In this document: piece by piece, positions 53,208-60,669 of the stretch
Layout of the letters: each line of letters opens with the position of its first letter
Numbering within the stretch: the first letter of the stretch is position 1
Made by a program: the position numbers and the translations under genes
Notes under the pieces: generated by a model
The model's input: the letters and a program-made list of their open reading frames with translations, nothing else
Databases searched by the model: none
What the model was told of the DNA's origin: nothing
Source of the DNA: Candidatus Pelagibacter sp.
GTDB lineage: Bacteria > Pseudomonadota > Alphaproteobacteria > Pelagibacterales > Pelagibacteraceae
DNA length: 61,182 nt
Direction: 5' to 3'
NCBI GenBank assembly: GCA_028100865.1
Contig: JAOHJV010000002.1
Coordinates: forward strand, 1 to 61,182

Positions 53208-54938
53208 ATGAATTTAGATAAATTAAACAACTTAATAGAATTGTTTTCTCATCAAGTAGAAAAGCAAAATAAAGAAAGCATTTTTTTACAATGGCTAAAT
53301 CCAAATAACAAAAAATCATATACATGGGAGGAAACACAAAAAAATATTTTAAAATTATCAAAAATTATTAGAGAAAATATAAAAGAAGGTGACAGATGTC
53401 TTTTAGTTTCAGAAAACAGACCAGAATGGATCGTGTCAGATATGGCAATAATGTTATCTGGTGGAATTACTGTTCCTGCTTATACCACATATACAGAGGA
53501 TGATTATAAATATTTAATTGAAGATTGTGAACCTAGCTTAATTATAGTCTCAAACAATGAGCTGCTAAAAAAATTAAATAATACAATTAATGAAAAAAGA
53601 TTTATTAAAAAAGTCATAACATTAGATGAAGTTAATAACGTAACTCATGATTTAGATATAACTAATAAAGATAAATATCTTGATTTTAATCTCATATTAA
53701 AAAATGGTTTATTAGATGAAGATAAAATTCAAAATGAAAAATTAAAAAGAACTTCTCCTGCTTGTATAATTTATACATCTGGAACCGGAGGAAATCCTAA
53801 AGGAGTAATCTTAAGTCATGGTGGAATTTTAAATAATCTTGTAGGAGCATGTGAAATCATGAAGCCATTATTTAGCTCTAGGCCTGTATTTTTGACATGG
53901 CTTCCTCTATCCCATTCCTATGAACATTGTGTGCAATTTGCCCAGATAGCTGTAGGGGCAAAAGTATTTTATGCAGAAAAAATAGAAAAACTTTTAGAAA
54001 ATATATCTGAAGCAAAACCAACAATTATGACAGCTGTCCCAAGATTTTATCAAAATCTTTACAACAAAATAAATATAAATTTAAAAAAACAAACTGGTTT
54101 TAAAGCAAAACTAATAGAAGAAACTCTACGGCTGGGTAAGAAAAAATTATTAAATCAAAAAATGACTTTTTCTGAAAAATTACTCAATTTGATAGCTGAA
54201 ACATTGGTTCGAAAAAAAATAAAAAAACAGTTTGGAGGAAATTTAAAAGCTTTTGTTTCTGGTGGAGGTGCGCTGGATCAAGAAATAGGGGAATTTTTGA
54301 ATTCAGTTGGGCTACCTACTTTACAAGGATATGGTTTAACTGAAACATCTCCGGTTGTAAGTTGTAACCCCATACACAAGATAAAAGTAGAAACTGTTGG
54401 TCCACCTTTTAAAGGAAACCAGGTTAAAATAGCTGAAGATGGTGAAATTTTGGTTAAAGGTGAAAATGTAATGTTGGGATATTGGAACAAAAAAGAAGAG
54501 ACTGACAAAGTAATTATTAATGGGTGGCTTCACACAGGAGATATTGGAGAAATAGACCCAGAGGATGGTTATTTAAAAATTACTGATAGAAAAAAAGATA
54601 TCATCGTTAGTGCTGGTGGTGATAATATTTCACCAGCCAGAATTGAAAATATGATTACAAATGAACCTGAAATTGATCAATGTATGGTTTATGGCGATAA
54701 AAAAAATTATTTGGTTGCTTTAGTAGTTCCTAGTAAAGATTTTTTACACGAAAAAGAAAAAATTAATAATGTAATTGAAAAAATAAATAAAAAATTAACT
54801 TTATTAGAAAAAATAAAAAAAATTCAATTAATAGATGAAAATTTTTCTATAGAAAATGGTTTAATGACTCCAACAATGAAAGTAAAAAGAAAAAAAGTTA
54901 CAGAAAAATATAAAAACCAATTAGAAGAACTTTATTAA
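53208..54938 (+). CDS. fadD: AMP-dependent synthetase, long-chain fatty-acid-CoA ligase type
   Basis: A 576-residue adenylate-forming enzyme. The P-loop 'IIYTSGTGGNPKGVILSHGG', the 'GYGLTETSPV' motif, 'GWLHTGDIGEIDPEDGYLKITDRKKD' (about residues 440-465) and the C-terminal lysine region 'TPTMKVKRK' are in the expected order. It resembles the FadD15/FAA1-like long-chain acyl-CoA synthetases. It activates fatty acids for phospholipid recycling or oxidation. The ATG is 7 bases after the tRNA-Leu CCA end, with no space for a promoter, so it is probably co-transcribed with the tRNA. About 200 AT-rich bases follow. Confidence 0.9.
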   Translation: MNLDKLNNLIELFSHQVEKQNKESIFLQWLNPNNKKSYTWEETQKNILKLSKIIRENIKEGDRCLLVSENRPEWIVSDMAIMLSGGITVPAYTTYTEDDYKYLIEDCEPSLIIVSNNELLKKLNNTINEKRFIKKVITLDEVNNVTHDLDITNKDKYLDFNLILKNGLLDEDKIQNEKLKRTSPACIIYTSGTGGNPKGVILSHGGILNNLVGACEIMKPLFSSRPVFLTWLPLSHSYEHCVQFAQIAVGAKVFYAEKIEKLLENISEAKPTIMTAVPRFYQNLYNKININLKKQTGFKAKLIEETLRLGKKKLLNQKMTFSEKLLNLIAETLVRKKIKKQFGGNLKAFVSGGGALDQEIGEFLNSVGLPTLQGYGLTETSPVVSCNPIHKIKVETVGPPFKGNQVKIAEDGEILVKGENVMLGYWNKKEETDKVIINGWLHTGDIGEIDPEDGYLKITDRKKDIIVSAGGDNISPARIENMITNEPEIDQCMVYGDKKNYLVALVVPSKDFLHEKEKINNVIEKINKKLTLLEKIKKIQLIDENFSIENGLMTPTMKVKRKKVTEKYKNQLEELY

Positions 54939-55057
54939 GTTGTGTTTAAAAATTTGATTATTATCCGCATAAACATTAACTAAATTAATAAAAAAAAATT
55001 TAATAAAAAATAAAATTAAAAAAACAATTTTTACAAATTTACTTTTTAATTTAAGAA

Positions 55058-55114
55058 TTGACATAACTTGCATAAAAAAATAAAAATATAACAATAGCGA
55101 ATCAATTTGATTCG
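55058..55114 (+). promoter_or_regulatory. Promoter and 17-base palindrome upstream of the lysine-rich microprotein
   Basis: A perfect -35 TTGACA (55058-55063) is followed after 17 bases by TAAAAA (55081-55086), with a TATAAC just beyond (55087-55092). Right at the expected start of transcription lies CGAATCAATTTGATTCG (55098-55114), a palindrome with 8-base arms around one base. It could be an operator or a small 5' mRNA hairpin. The ribosome-binding stretch AGGGAG and the ATG come 13-25 bases later. Confidence 0.5.
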
Positions 55115-55138
55115 TTTAACTTAACTAGGGAGCTAAAG

Positions 55139-55246
55139 ATGCCTAAGAAAAGAAAAAAAGCTGCTAAAAAAACTAAGAAAAAAGCAGCAAAGAAAACTAA
55201 GAAAAAAGCTAAAAAGGCTAAAAAAGCTAAAAAAAGAAAAAGATAG
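55139..55246 (+). CDS. Lysine/alanine-rich microprotein (35 residues), histone-H1-tail-like
   Basis: ATG 55139, preceded by an AGGGAG ribosome-binding site, opens 35 codons ending in TAG 55244-55246. Of the residues, 21 are Lys, 3 Arg, 7 Ala and 2 Thr; there are no acidic residues. The unit AAKKTKKK occurs twice (residues 8-15 and 16-23), then AKK triplets follow. Such composition fits nucleic-acid binding, like the C-terminal tails of histone H1 or of bacterial AlgP/Hc1 proteins. It has its own promoter and terminator, so it is a stand-alone gene. I do not recognise a named family; a nucleoid or ribosome-associated role is inference. Confidence 0.75.
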   Translation: MPKKRKKAAKKTKKKAAKKTKKKAKKAKKAKKRKR

Positions 55247-55268
55247 TAACTTACTAATCTTTACTAAA

Positions 55269-55308
55269 AACGCTTCTCATTACAAATTGTATGAGAGGCG
55301 TTTTTTTT
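55269..55308 (+). terminator. Intrinsic terminator after the microprotein gene, probably bidirectional
   Basis: AACGCTTCTCAT (55269-55280) pairs with ATGAGAGGCGTT (55291-55302), with one G-U pair, around a loop that can itself pair partly. Eight T follow on the plus strand (55301-55308). On the minus strand the stem is followed by TTTTT, so it may also end carD transcripts. Confidence 0.85.
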
Positions 55309-56221
55309 ATTCGTCTAAATTTTCGTCTGGATCAGCAATAGGTTCTTCAACAGGTAATTCTGTAGCAGCTGATTTTGGTGCAGAGGCTATTGGTTGAGCT
55401 TGGCCACCTAAGTTTCTTTTTAAAGCTTTATCAAGTTTCTTTTGAGTATCTTCTAAAGATACATTTAAAACAATTTGAAATTCAGATAAAATTCTTTCAT
55501 AAGCTTTTTCAAATAACTGTCTTTCACTATATGATTGATCAACCATAAGATCATCACCTTTGTTTAAATCCCTTACTACTTCTGCTAATTCATAAATCTT
55601 ACCAGAAGAGATTTTAGCTTCATATTCTTGTGCTCTTCTACTCCACATAGATCTTTTTATTTTTGGTTTACTTTTTAGAATAGAAATACATTTATTCACT
55701 TGATTGATTGTTGCCAAAGGTCTCAAATGTGATTGTTTGTTTACTGGAACCATCCCACTTGCTTTATCTTTTTCAAATTTAATAACATATGTTTCTACGT
55801 CTATTCCACCTATGTTTATTTTTTTAAATTCAGTAATCTGACCAACGCCATGTTTTGGATAAACCACATGGTCTTTTATTTTATATTCTCTTTTTTCAGT
55901 TTCTTGTTTTTTAACTTTCTTAATTTCAGGTTTAACTTCATTGCTCTTTGAAATTCTAAGATTATCAACTTTTGCTTCTTCTTTTACCTCAGCAACTTTT
56001 ATTACTTTTTTTGTTTTTTTTGCTTTAACTGGTTTTGGTGTAATTTTTTTTGATACTTTTTTTGTTTTTTTAGCAACAACTTTTTTAACTTTTTTGGGTT
56101 TATCTTTAGCTACTTTTTTTGCTTTAACTACTTTTGTGGCAGTAACTTTTTTTTTCACTTTTTTTTCAGGTTTAGATTTAAAGATTTTCTTTAAAATATT
56201 TTTCGTACTTATTTTGCTCAT
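55307..56221 (-). CDS. carD: CarD-family transcription regulator with long lysine-rich N-terminal tail
   Basis: The start is taken at ATG 56221 ('[13 protein letters not shown]'). The 304-residue product has a Lys/Ala/Val-rich tail of about 110 residues built from KKVKK/AKK-like units, resembling histone H1. The CarD RNA-polymerase-interacting domain (about 113-175) follows, with '[17 protein letters not shown]', then the helical DNA-binding domain ('[16 protein letters not shown]'). An acidic C-terminal tail ends it. CarD stabilises open promoter complexes, notably of rRNA genes. Most bacterial CarD proteins lack the long basic tail. The 5' end overlaps fdxA by 44 bases in another frame. Confidence 0.88.
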   Translation of the reverse strand: MSKISTKNILKKIFKSKPEKKVKKKVTATKVVKAKKVAKDKPKKVKKVVAKKTKKVSKKITPKPVKAKKTKKVIKVAEVKEEAKVDNLRISKSNEVKPEIKKVKKQETEKREYKIKDHVVYPKHGVGQITEFKKINIGGIDVETYVIKFEKDKASGMVPVNKQSHLRPLATINQVNKCISILKSKPKIKRSMWSRRAQEYEAKISSGKIYELAEVVRDLNKGDDLMVDQSYSERQLFEKAYERILSEFQIVLNVSLEDTQKKLDKALKRNLGGQAQPIASAPKSAATELPVEEPIADPDENLDE

Positions 56222-56504
56222 TCTTAAATTTTTCGTGATCCGTTGGAGGATCTTTTTTTTCACTTATATTAGGCCAGATCTCAGAGTATTTTTTGTTGAC
56301 TTCTAACCATTGTTCACTTCCAGGTTCAGTATCAGCTTTAATGGCATCTACTGGACATTCAGGCTCACAAACGCCACAATCTATACACTCATCCGGTTTA
56401 ATTACAAGCATATTTTTACCTTCATAAAAACAATCTACTGGACAAACATCAACACAGTCTGTCAATTTACATTTAATACATTTATCGTTAACTATATAAG
56501 TCAT
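56178..56504 (-). CDS. fdxA: Seven-iron ferredoxin FdxA
   Basis: A 108-residue ferredoxin of the alphaproteobacterial FdxA type. The [3Fe-4S] ligands come from '[20 protein letters not shown]' and the [4Fe-4S] ligands from '[18 protein letters not shown]'. The C-terminal extension '[15 protein letters not shown]' is typical. It carries low-potential electrons; its partners are unknown. Its start overlaps the TerB-like gene by one base. Its final 44 bases also encode the beginning of carD. Confidence 0.94.
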   Translation of the reverse strand: MTYIVNDKCIKCKLTDCVDVCPVDCFYEGKNMLVIKPDECIDCGVCEPECPVDAIKADTEPGSEQWLEVNKKYSEIWPNISEKKDPPTDHEKFKNEQNKYEKYFKENL

Positions 56505-56920
56505 TATAATTTTTTTTTTTTAATTTTATCTTTAATATCGCCCATGGTTGAGCTGTCAATGTAAAGTAACCCCGCTAAACGTCTCATCAAATTTGTTTCA
56601 TAAATATCAGCTTCATTATTTGAGTAAATAATAGTCCATAATGATTCAATAATTTTAATTTTATCAGTTTCAGGTAGGTTTTTTACCTCTTTTGTAAAAT
56701 CTAAAATTTGATTTGAATTTTCTTCAATAGATTTAGCATTTATAATTATTTGAGTTAAGTTTTCTTTTTTAGCACCCAACTCTAAGAGAGTTTTTTTAAT
56801 AATTTCTTCTTCCTTTTCAGTATAGTTTTCATCAATTTTAGCTGCATAAATTAAAAGTGAACATGTTTTAACTAAAAAGTTTTTATCAGTTTCAGTAGAA
56901 TTTTTTTTAAAAAACATCAA
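56504..56920 (-). CDS. TerB-like helical protein
   Basis: A 138-residue all-helical cytosolic protein. '[30 protein letters not shown]' (about residues 26-55) and '[30 protein letters not shown]' (about 89-118) match the tellurite-resistance TerB family, in which paired acidic motifs bind metal. Members are widespread without tellurite phenotypes. It lies between the SUV3-like helicase and fdxA, where many alphaproteobacteria instead have a small S4 RNA-binding protein. Its exact function cannot be given. Confidence 0.8.
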   Translation of the reverse strand: MMFFKKNSTETDKNFLVKTCSLLIYAAKIDENYTEKEEEIIKKTLLELGAKKENLTQIIINAKSIEENSNQILDFTKEVKNLPETDKIKIIESLWTIIYSNNEADIYETNLMRRLAGLLYIDSSTMGDIKDKIKKKKL

Positions 56921-56922
56921 AT

Positions 56923-59406
56923 TTAACCAAGATTTAAATTTTTTAAAATTTTAAATGGATTTTCATTTGAAACTTTTTTTATTGGATCTTTTTTAAATTT
57001 TTTAATGGGATTATATTTAAAATAAGTTTCATTATCTTTATCAAATATTTTATAATTCATTTTTTGTAAAAGCTTTTTAAAATTATCTTTACTACAGCCT
57101 AATAAATTTAGCATTTCAGGAATAATTTTGATCTCTTTATTTTCTTTTGAGTTTGGTGAATTTATAATAAGCATAAATAACCTCTCCAAAATATCAATTC
57201 TAACAAATAAAGAATCAAATTTTTCAAAGCCACACAAAAGCATAAAATTTTTATTTTTATGTTCTTTATCATCTAAAAAATTTAAACCAAAAGTAGGAGG
57301 CTGAACGTTATAATATTTTTGATGAAAATTTTTCCATAATAATGTTCTTAATGATACAGCTTCAGGTTTGATTAATTGATATAAAAACACATGATATCTT
57401 CCAAACTTTACACCTAAGTCTCTTAAAATTTTTCTCTCATTTTGACCAAGAGATTTTAGATATTCAGACACCTGCTCTCTTTTTAACACACCATTATTTT
57501 CATAAAGTTGATATGCCAAAGCTTTGATTGATGAGTTTTTATCTTTAAGATTTTTTAGATCAACTAAACTTTTCAGAACTAAGTTAATTTTATCTTGTAT
57601 CCATTTATTAATATATTCATTAAGTTTTTGTTTTTGAATAGGTTCGATAATATCATCAACTATTAGATCAAAATGTGGATTTAAATAATCATTACCTGAA
57701 GATAATTTAGCAATAGGAAATTTATTCCAATAAATTTTAAAATCGTTATTTAATTCAATTAAACCTGTATCAACAATAGTTTGAATTCTTTTTTCTAACT
57801 CAGGCCCAATGGTTTGTCTTGCAGCTTTTTTTAATGATTTGATGTCAGTCTCCAAGGCTCCTTTTTTTAGATCTAGTGCTAATTTAAGTCCATTTATTTT
57901 GCCAATAAATTGTTCATCTATTAGCACGTCGTTATTTTCAAGTATTTTTGTTTTGAATTCCATGTCTTGTTTGAGGCCTCTTGCTAGAACACTTGCTCTT
58001 TTGTCAATAAATGTTTTGGTAAGTTCTTCATGAAGTCTGTCTGAAAGTCTATCTTCTAGATGTTTTGTTTTTTCAATCCAATATTCTTGATTTTCTGTCC
58101 AATTATTTTTATTTGAAACATAAGACCAAGTTCTAACATTTGCAATTCTATTTGATAAAGAATCTACATTTCCCTCTAATTTATCAAGCTTTATTAGCTG
58201 TAATCTCATAAATTCATCCGTAATTTGCTGTTTTCCACTACTTAAATATTTAAAAACATTTCCAATGACTTCATAGTGGTTTCCATATGTTTTTTTAACA
58301 AAATCAGGTATTTGGCAACACTCCCATAAAAGACTTAGTAACTTTTTATCAAAATCTAAATTTACTAGACTTTTATCTTTTAAAAAATATTTAAGAGCTT
58401 TTTCATCTTCACATTCATGAATTTTACGTAACCATCCCATCTGGGGTTTTTCCTCTAAAGACTTAATTAAACTAAGAGGATTATTAAAATTCAAATTTGA
58501 GTTTCTCCAAAATAATGTTCTAATTTCCTCAAATTTATGGTTTTCTAATAATTCTACATCTTCGGCAGTAATTTCTTTACAATCACCTGTAATGCCAAAA
58601 CTTCCATCATTTAAATATCTTCCAGCTCTACCAGCGATTTGTCCTATTTCAGATAAATTTAATTTTCTTAATTTTTTTCCATCGAATTTTTTAAGGTTAG
58701 AAAAAAAAACATAATCTAAGTCCATATTTATGCCCATTCCTATAGCATCAGTTGCTACTAAAAAATCTACATCCCCTGACTGATAAAGTTCTACTTGAGA
58801 GTTTCTAGTCTTTGGACTTAATGAACCCATTACAATTGCAGCTCCGCCCTTTTGTCTTCTAATTAATTCAGCTATTGCATAAACTTCTTCTGCTGAAAAA
58901 GCTATTATTGCTGTTTTTCTATTTATCCTAGAAATTTTTTTATGACCCGCAAATGTTAATTTTGATAATCTCTCTCTATTTATAAACTCAATATCGCCGT
59001 CTAATTTTGAAATTATATTTTTAATAGTATTTGAGCCCATCAGCATAGTAAGTTTTTCACCTCTCATATTTAAAAGTCTATCTGTAAAAATATGACCTCT
59101 TTCATGATCTGCACACATCTGAATTTCATCAACACCAACAAAATCTAAATGTTTATCAATTGGCATAGACTCAACTGTGCACAAAAAGTACTTAGCATTG
59201 GTTGGAATAATTTTTTCTTCACCTGTGATTAAGGCAACTTTATCTACGCTAATTTTTTTTATTACTTTGTCGTAAACTTCTCTTGCTAATAATCTTAATG
59301 GAAAACCTATCATTCCAGACTCGAATGAAAGCATAGTCTCGATAGCAAGATGGGTTTTTCCTGTATTTGTAGGACCTAGAACAGCAGTAATTTTGTGTTT
59401 AGTCAT
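56923..59406 (-). CDS. SUV3-like DExH RNA helicase
   Basis: An 827-residue superfamily 2 helicase. Walker A is 'VLGPTNTGKTHLAIETML', motif II 'VGVDEIQMCAD', and motif VI 'EIGQIAGRAGRYLNDGSFG'. 'VATDAIGMGINMDLDYV' is also conserved. The long C-terminal half is helical. The closest match is the mitochondrial SUV3/alphaproteobacterial helicase family, which works with exoribonucleases; PNPase is encoded at 29-31 kb. It is the first gene of helicase-terB-fdxA-carD. The carD and fdxA neighbours are standard in alphaproteobacteria. Confidence 0.92.
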   Translation of the reverse strand: MTKHKITAVLGPTNTGKTHLAIETMLSFESGMIGFPLRLLAREVYDKVIKKISVDKVALITGEEKIIPTNAKYFLCTVESMPIDKHLDFVGVDEIQMCADHERGHIFTDRLLNMRGEKLTMLMGSNTIKNIISKLDGDIEFINRERLSKLTFAGHKKISRINRKTAIIAFSAEEVYAIAELIRRQKGGAAIVMGSLSPKTRNSQVELYQSGDVDFLVATDAIGMGINMDLDYVFFSNLKKFDGKKLRKLNLSEIGQIAGRAGRYLNDGSFGITGDCKEITAEDVELLENHKFEEIRTLFWRNSNLNFNNPLSLIKSLEEKPQMGWLRKIHECEDEKALKYFLKDKSLVNLDFDKKLLSLLWECCQIPDFVKKTYGNHYEVIGNVFKYLSSGKQQITDEFMRLQLIKLDKLEGNVDSLSNRIANVRTWSYVSNKNNWTENQEYWIEKTKHLEDRLSDRLHEELTKTFIDKRASVLARGLKQDMEFKTKILENNDVLIDEQFIGKINGLKLALDLKKGALETDIKSLKKAARQTIGPELEKRIQTIVDTGLIELNNDFKIYWNKFPIAKLSSGNDYLNPHFDLIVDDIIEPIQKQKLNEYINKWIQDKINLVLKSLVDLKNLKDKNSSIKALAYQLYENNGVLKREQVSEYLKSLGQNERKILRDLGVKFGRYHVFLYQLIKPEAVSLRTLLWKNFHQKYYNVQPPTFGLNFLDDKEHKNKNFMLLCGFEKFDSLFVRIDILERLFMLIINSPNSKENKEIKIIPEMLNLLGCSKDNFKKLLQKMNYKIFDKDNETYFKYNPIKKFKKDPIKKVSNENPFKILKNLNLG

Positions 59407-59615
59407 TTCTACCTTTGGTGTACTTTTTTTTATACCTACCAGATATTGTTGCTGTTAAAGAACAAAAATAGACTAAAACATGACCGAATCGGAGGGTAAA
59501 AAGTTCTCATTTTGCTATTAACTTTACTTAGATTATCATAATTAAGATTAGATGGACAACGAAAGTTCATTAATATTTAATATCTTTAATTACTAACCAA
59601 ATAAATGAGGAGATA
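59407..59615 (+). other. Divergent promoter region between the helicase and TRAP genes
   Basis: A 209-base gap with no credible coding frame. A weak plus-strand promoter pair, TTGCTA (59512-59517) and TATCAT (59534-59539, 16-base spacer), could serve the TAXI operon. The GAGGAG ribosome-binding site precedes the ATG at 59616. An isolated GC-containing patch near 59483-59497 is not explained. I could not fold it into any riboswitch I know. Confidence 0.3.
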
Positions 59616-60623
59616 ATGATTAAAAAATTATTTAAAAACTTTTTGATAATTTTGCTTTTTACTACCAGTATTGGCGGCAAAGCATTTTCTGCAGAAGTTA
59701 ATTTCTTTACTATAGGAACGGGTGGTACTGCTTATACTTATTATCCAGTTGGAGGAATGATAGCAAATGCAATATCAAAACCGCCAGGATCAAGAGAGTG
59801 TGGAAAAGGTGGAAGTTGTGGGGTGCCAAATTTAATTGCATCTGCCGTTTCATCTAGGGGATCTGTCGATAATGTTAACGCTATAATTTCAGGACTTAGA
59901 AATTCAGGTTTTGCGCAATCTGATGTTGCTTATTGGGCATATACAGGGACTGGAACAATGGAAGGAAAAGCTCCTGCTAAAGATCTAAGAACTATAGCAG
60001 CACTTTTTCAAGAACATATTCATTTAATAGCACTTAAGGATAGCAAAATTAATTCTGTTAAAGATTTAAAAGGAAAAAGGGTTTCATTAGATGAGCCTGG
60101 TTCAGGTACTTATGTAGATGCTAAGTTAATTTTAGAGTCTAATGGTTTAAGTACAGCTGACGTAAAAGCTGAAGCATTAAAAGGTAAAGCAGCTACTGAC
60201 GCACTAAGAAATGGTAAAGTAGATGCAATTTTTGTTGTAGCTGGTTTTCCTACGGGGGCAGTTGTTGAACTGGCTTCTTCTGTAGATATTAAATTAGTAC
60301 CAATTGATGGCGCTGGAGCTAAAGCACTTACTTCAAAATATGGATTTTTTTCTCAAAGTCCTATTCCTTCAGGAACATATGAAGGAGTTGATGAAGTAAA
60401 TACTGTTGCAGTAGGAGCGCAATGGTTTACCTCTGCAAAAGAAGATAATGAGCTTATTTACCAAATTACAAAAGCTTTATGGAATAAAGAGTCTAGAAAG
60501 CTAATGGATGTTGGTCATGCAAAAGGCAAAACTATCACGCCTGAATCTGCTCTCTCTGGAGTAGGTGTACCTTTACATCCTGGTGCAGAAAAATTTTATA
60601 AAGAAGCTGGTCTTATAAAATAA
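59616..60623 (+). CDS. TRAP transporter solute receptor, TAXI family
   Basis: A 335-residue periplasmic binding protein with a signal peptide (about 1-25, ending 'GGKAFSAEVNF'). The TAXI hallmarks are 'FFTIGTGGTAYTYYPVGGMIANAIS' (about residues 29-53), 'SRGSVDNVNAI', 'FAQSDVAYWAYTGTGTM' and 'LKGKRVSLDEPGSGTYVDAKLIL'. A cysteine pair near 'ECGKGGSCGVPN' could make a disulfide. TAXI receptors pass ligands, often dicarboxylates or glutamate-like compounds, to a fused TRAP permease, here encoded next. The substrate cannot be read from sequence. A hairpin separates it from the permease gene. Confidence 0.92.
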   Translation: MIKKLFKNFLIILLFTTSIGGKAFSAEVNFFTIGTGGTAYTYYPVGGMIANAISKPPGSRECGKGGSCGVPNLIASAVSSRGSVDNVNAIISGLRNSGFAQSDVAYWAYTGTGTMEGKAPAKDLRTIAALFQEHIHLIALKDSKINSVKDLKGKRVSLDEPGSGTYVDAKLILESNGLSTADVKAEALKGKAATDALRNGKVDAIFVVAGFPTGAVVELASSVDIKLVPIDGAGAKALTSKYGFFSQSPIPSGTYEGVDEVNTVAVGAQWFTSAKEDNELIYQITKALWNKESRKLMDVGHAKGKTITPESALSGVGVPLHPGAEKFYKEAGLIK

Positions 60624-60637
60624 AACTATAATTATAT

Positions 60638-60664
60638 TGCCCTAGATTATAAAGATCTAGGGCA
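60638..60664 (+). other. Stem-loop between TRAP receptor and permease genes
   Basis: TGCCCTAGAT (60638-60647) pairs perfectly with ATCTAGGGCA (60655-60664) around a 7-base loop. No T run follows, and the permease ATG is 6 bases downstream. Such hairpins after binding-protein genes usually protect the upstream mRNA so that the receptor is made in excess of the membrane part. It may also restrict access to the permease start. Confidence 0.7.
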
Positions 60665-60669
60665 CTATC

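Noticed and set aside
53149..53361. A 70-codon minus-strand frame across the tRNA-Leu and the fadD start
   Set aside because: It runs antisense through the tRNA gene and encodes the well-known spurious tRNA-antisense peptide type.
55941..56306. A 121-codon phenylalanine/threonine-rich plus-strand frame
   Set aside because: It is the antisense of the lysine-rich CarD tail (AAA/AAG become TTT/CTT), not a membrane protein.
59407..59615. A riboswitch or structured ncRNA upstream of the TAXI gene
   Set aside because: No stable multi-stem fold or known riboswitch core could be recognised; only a weak promoter and a ribosome-binding site are supported.
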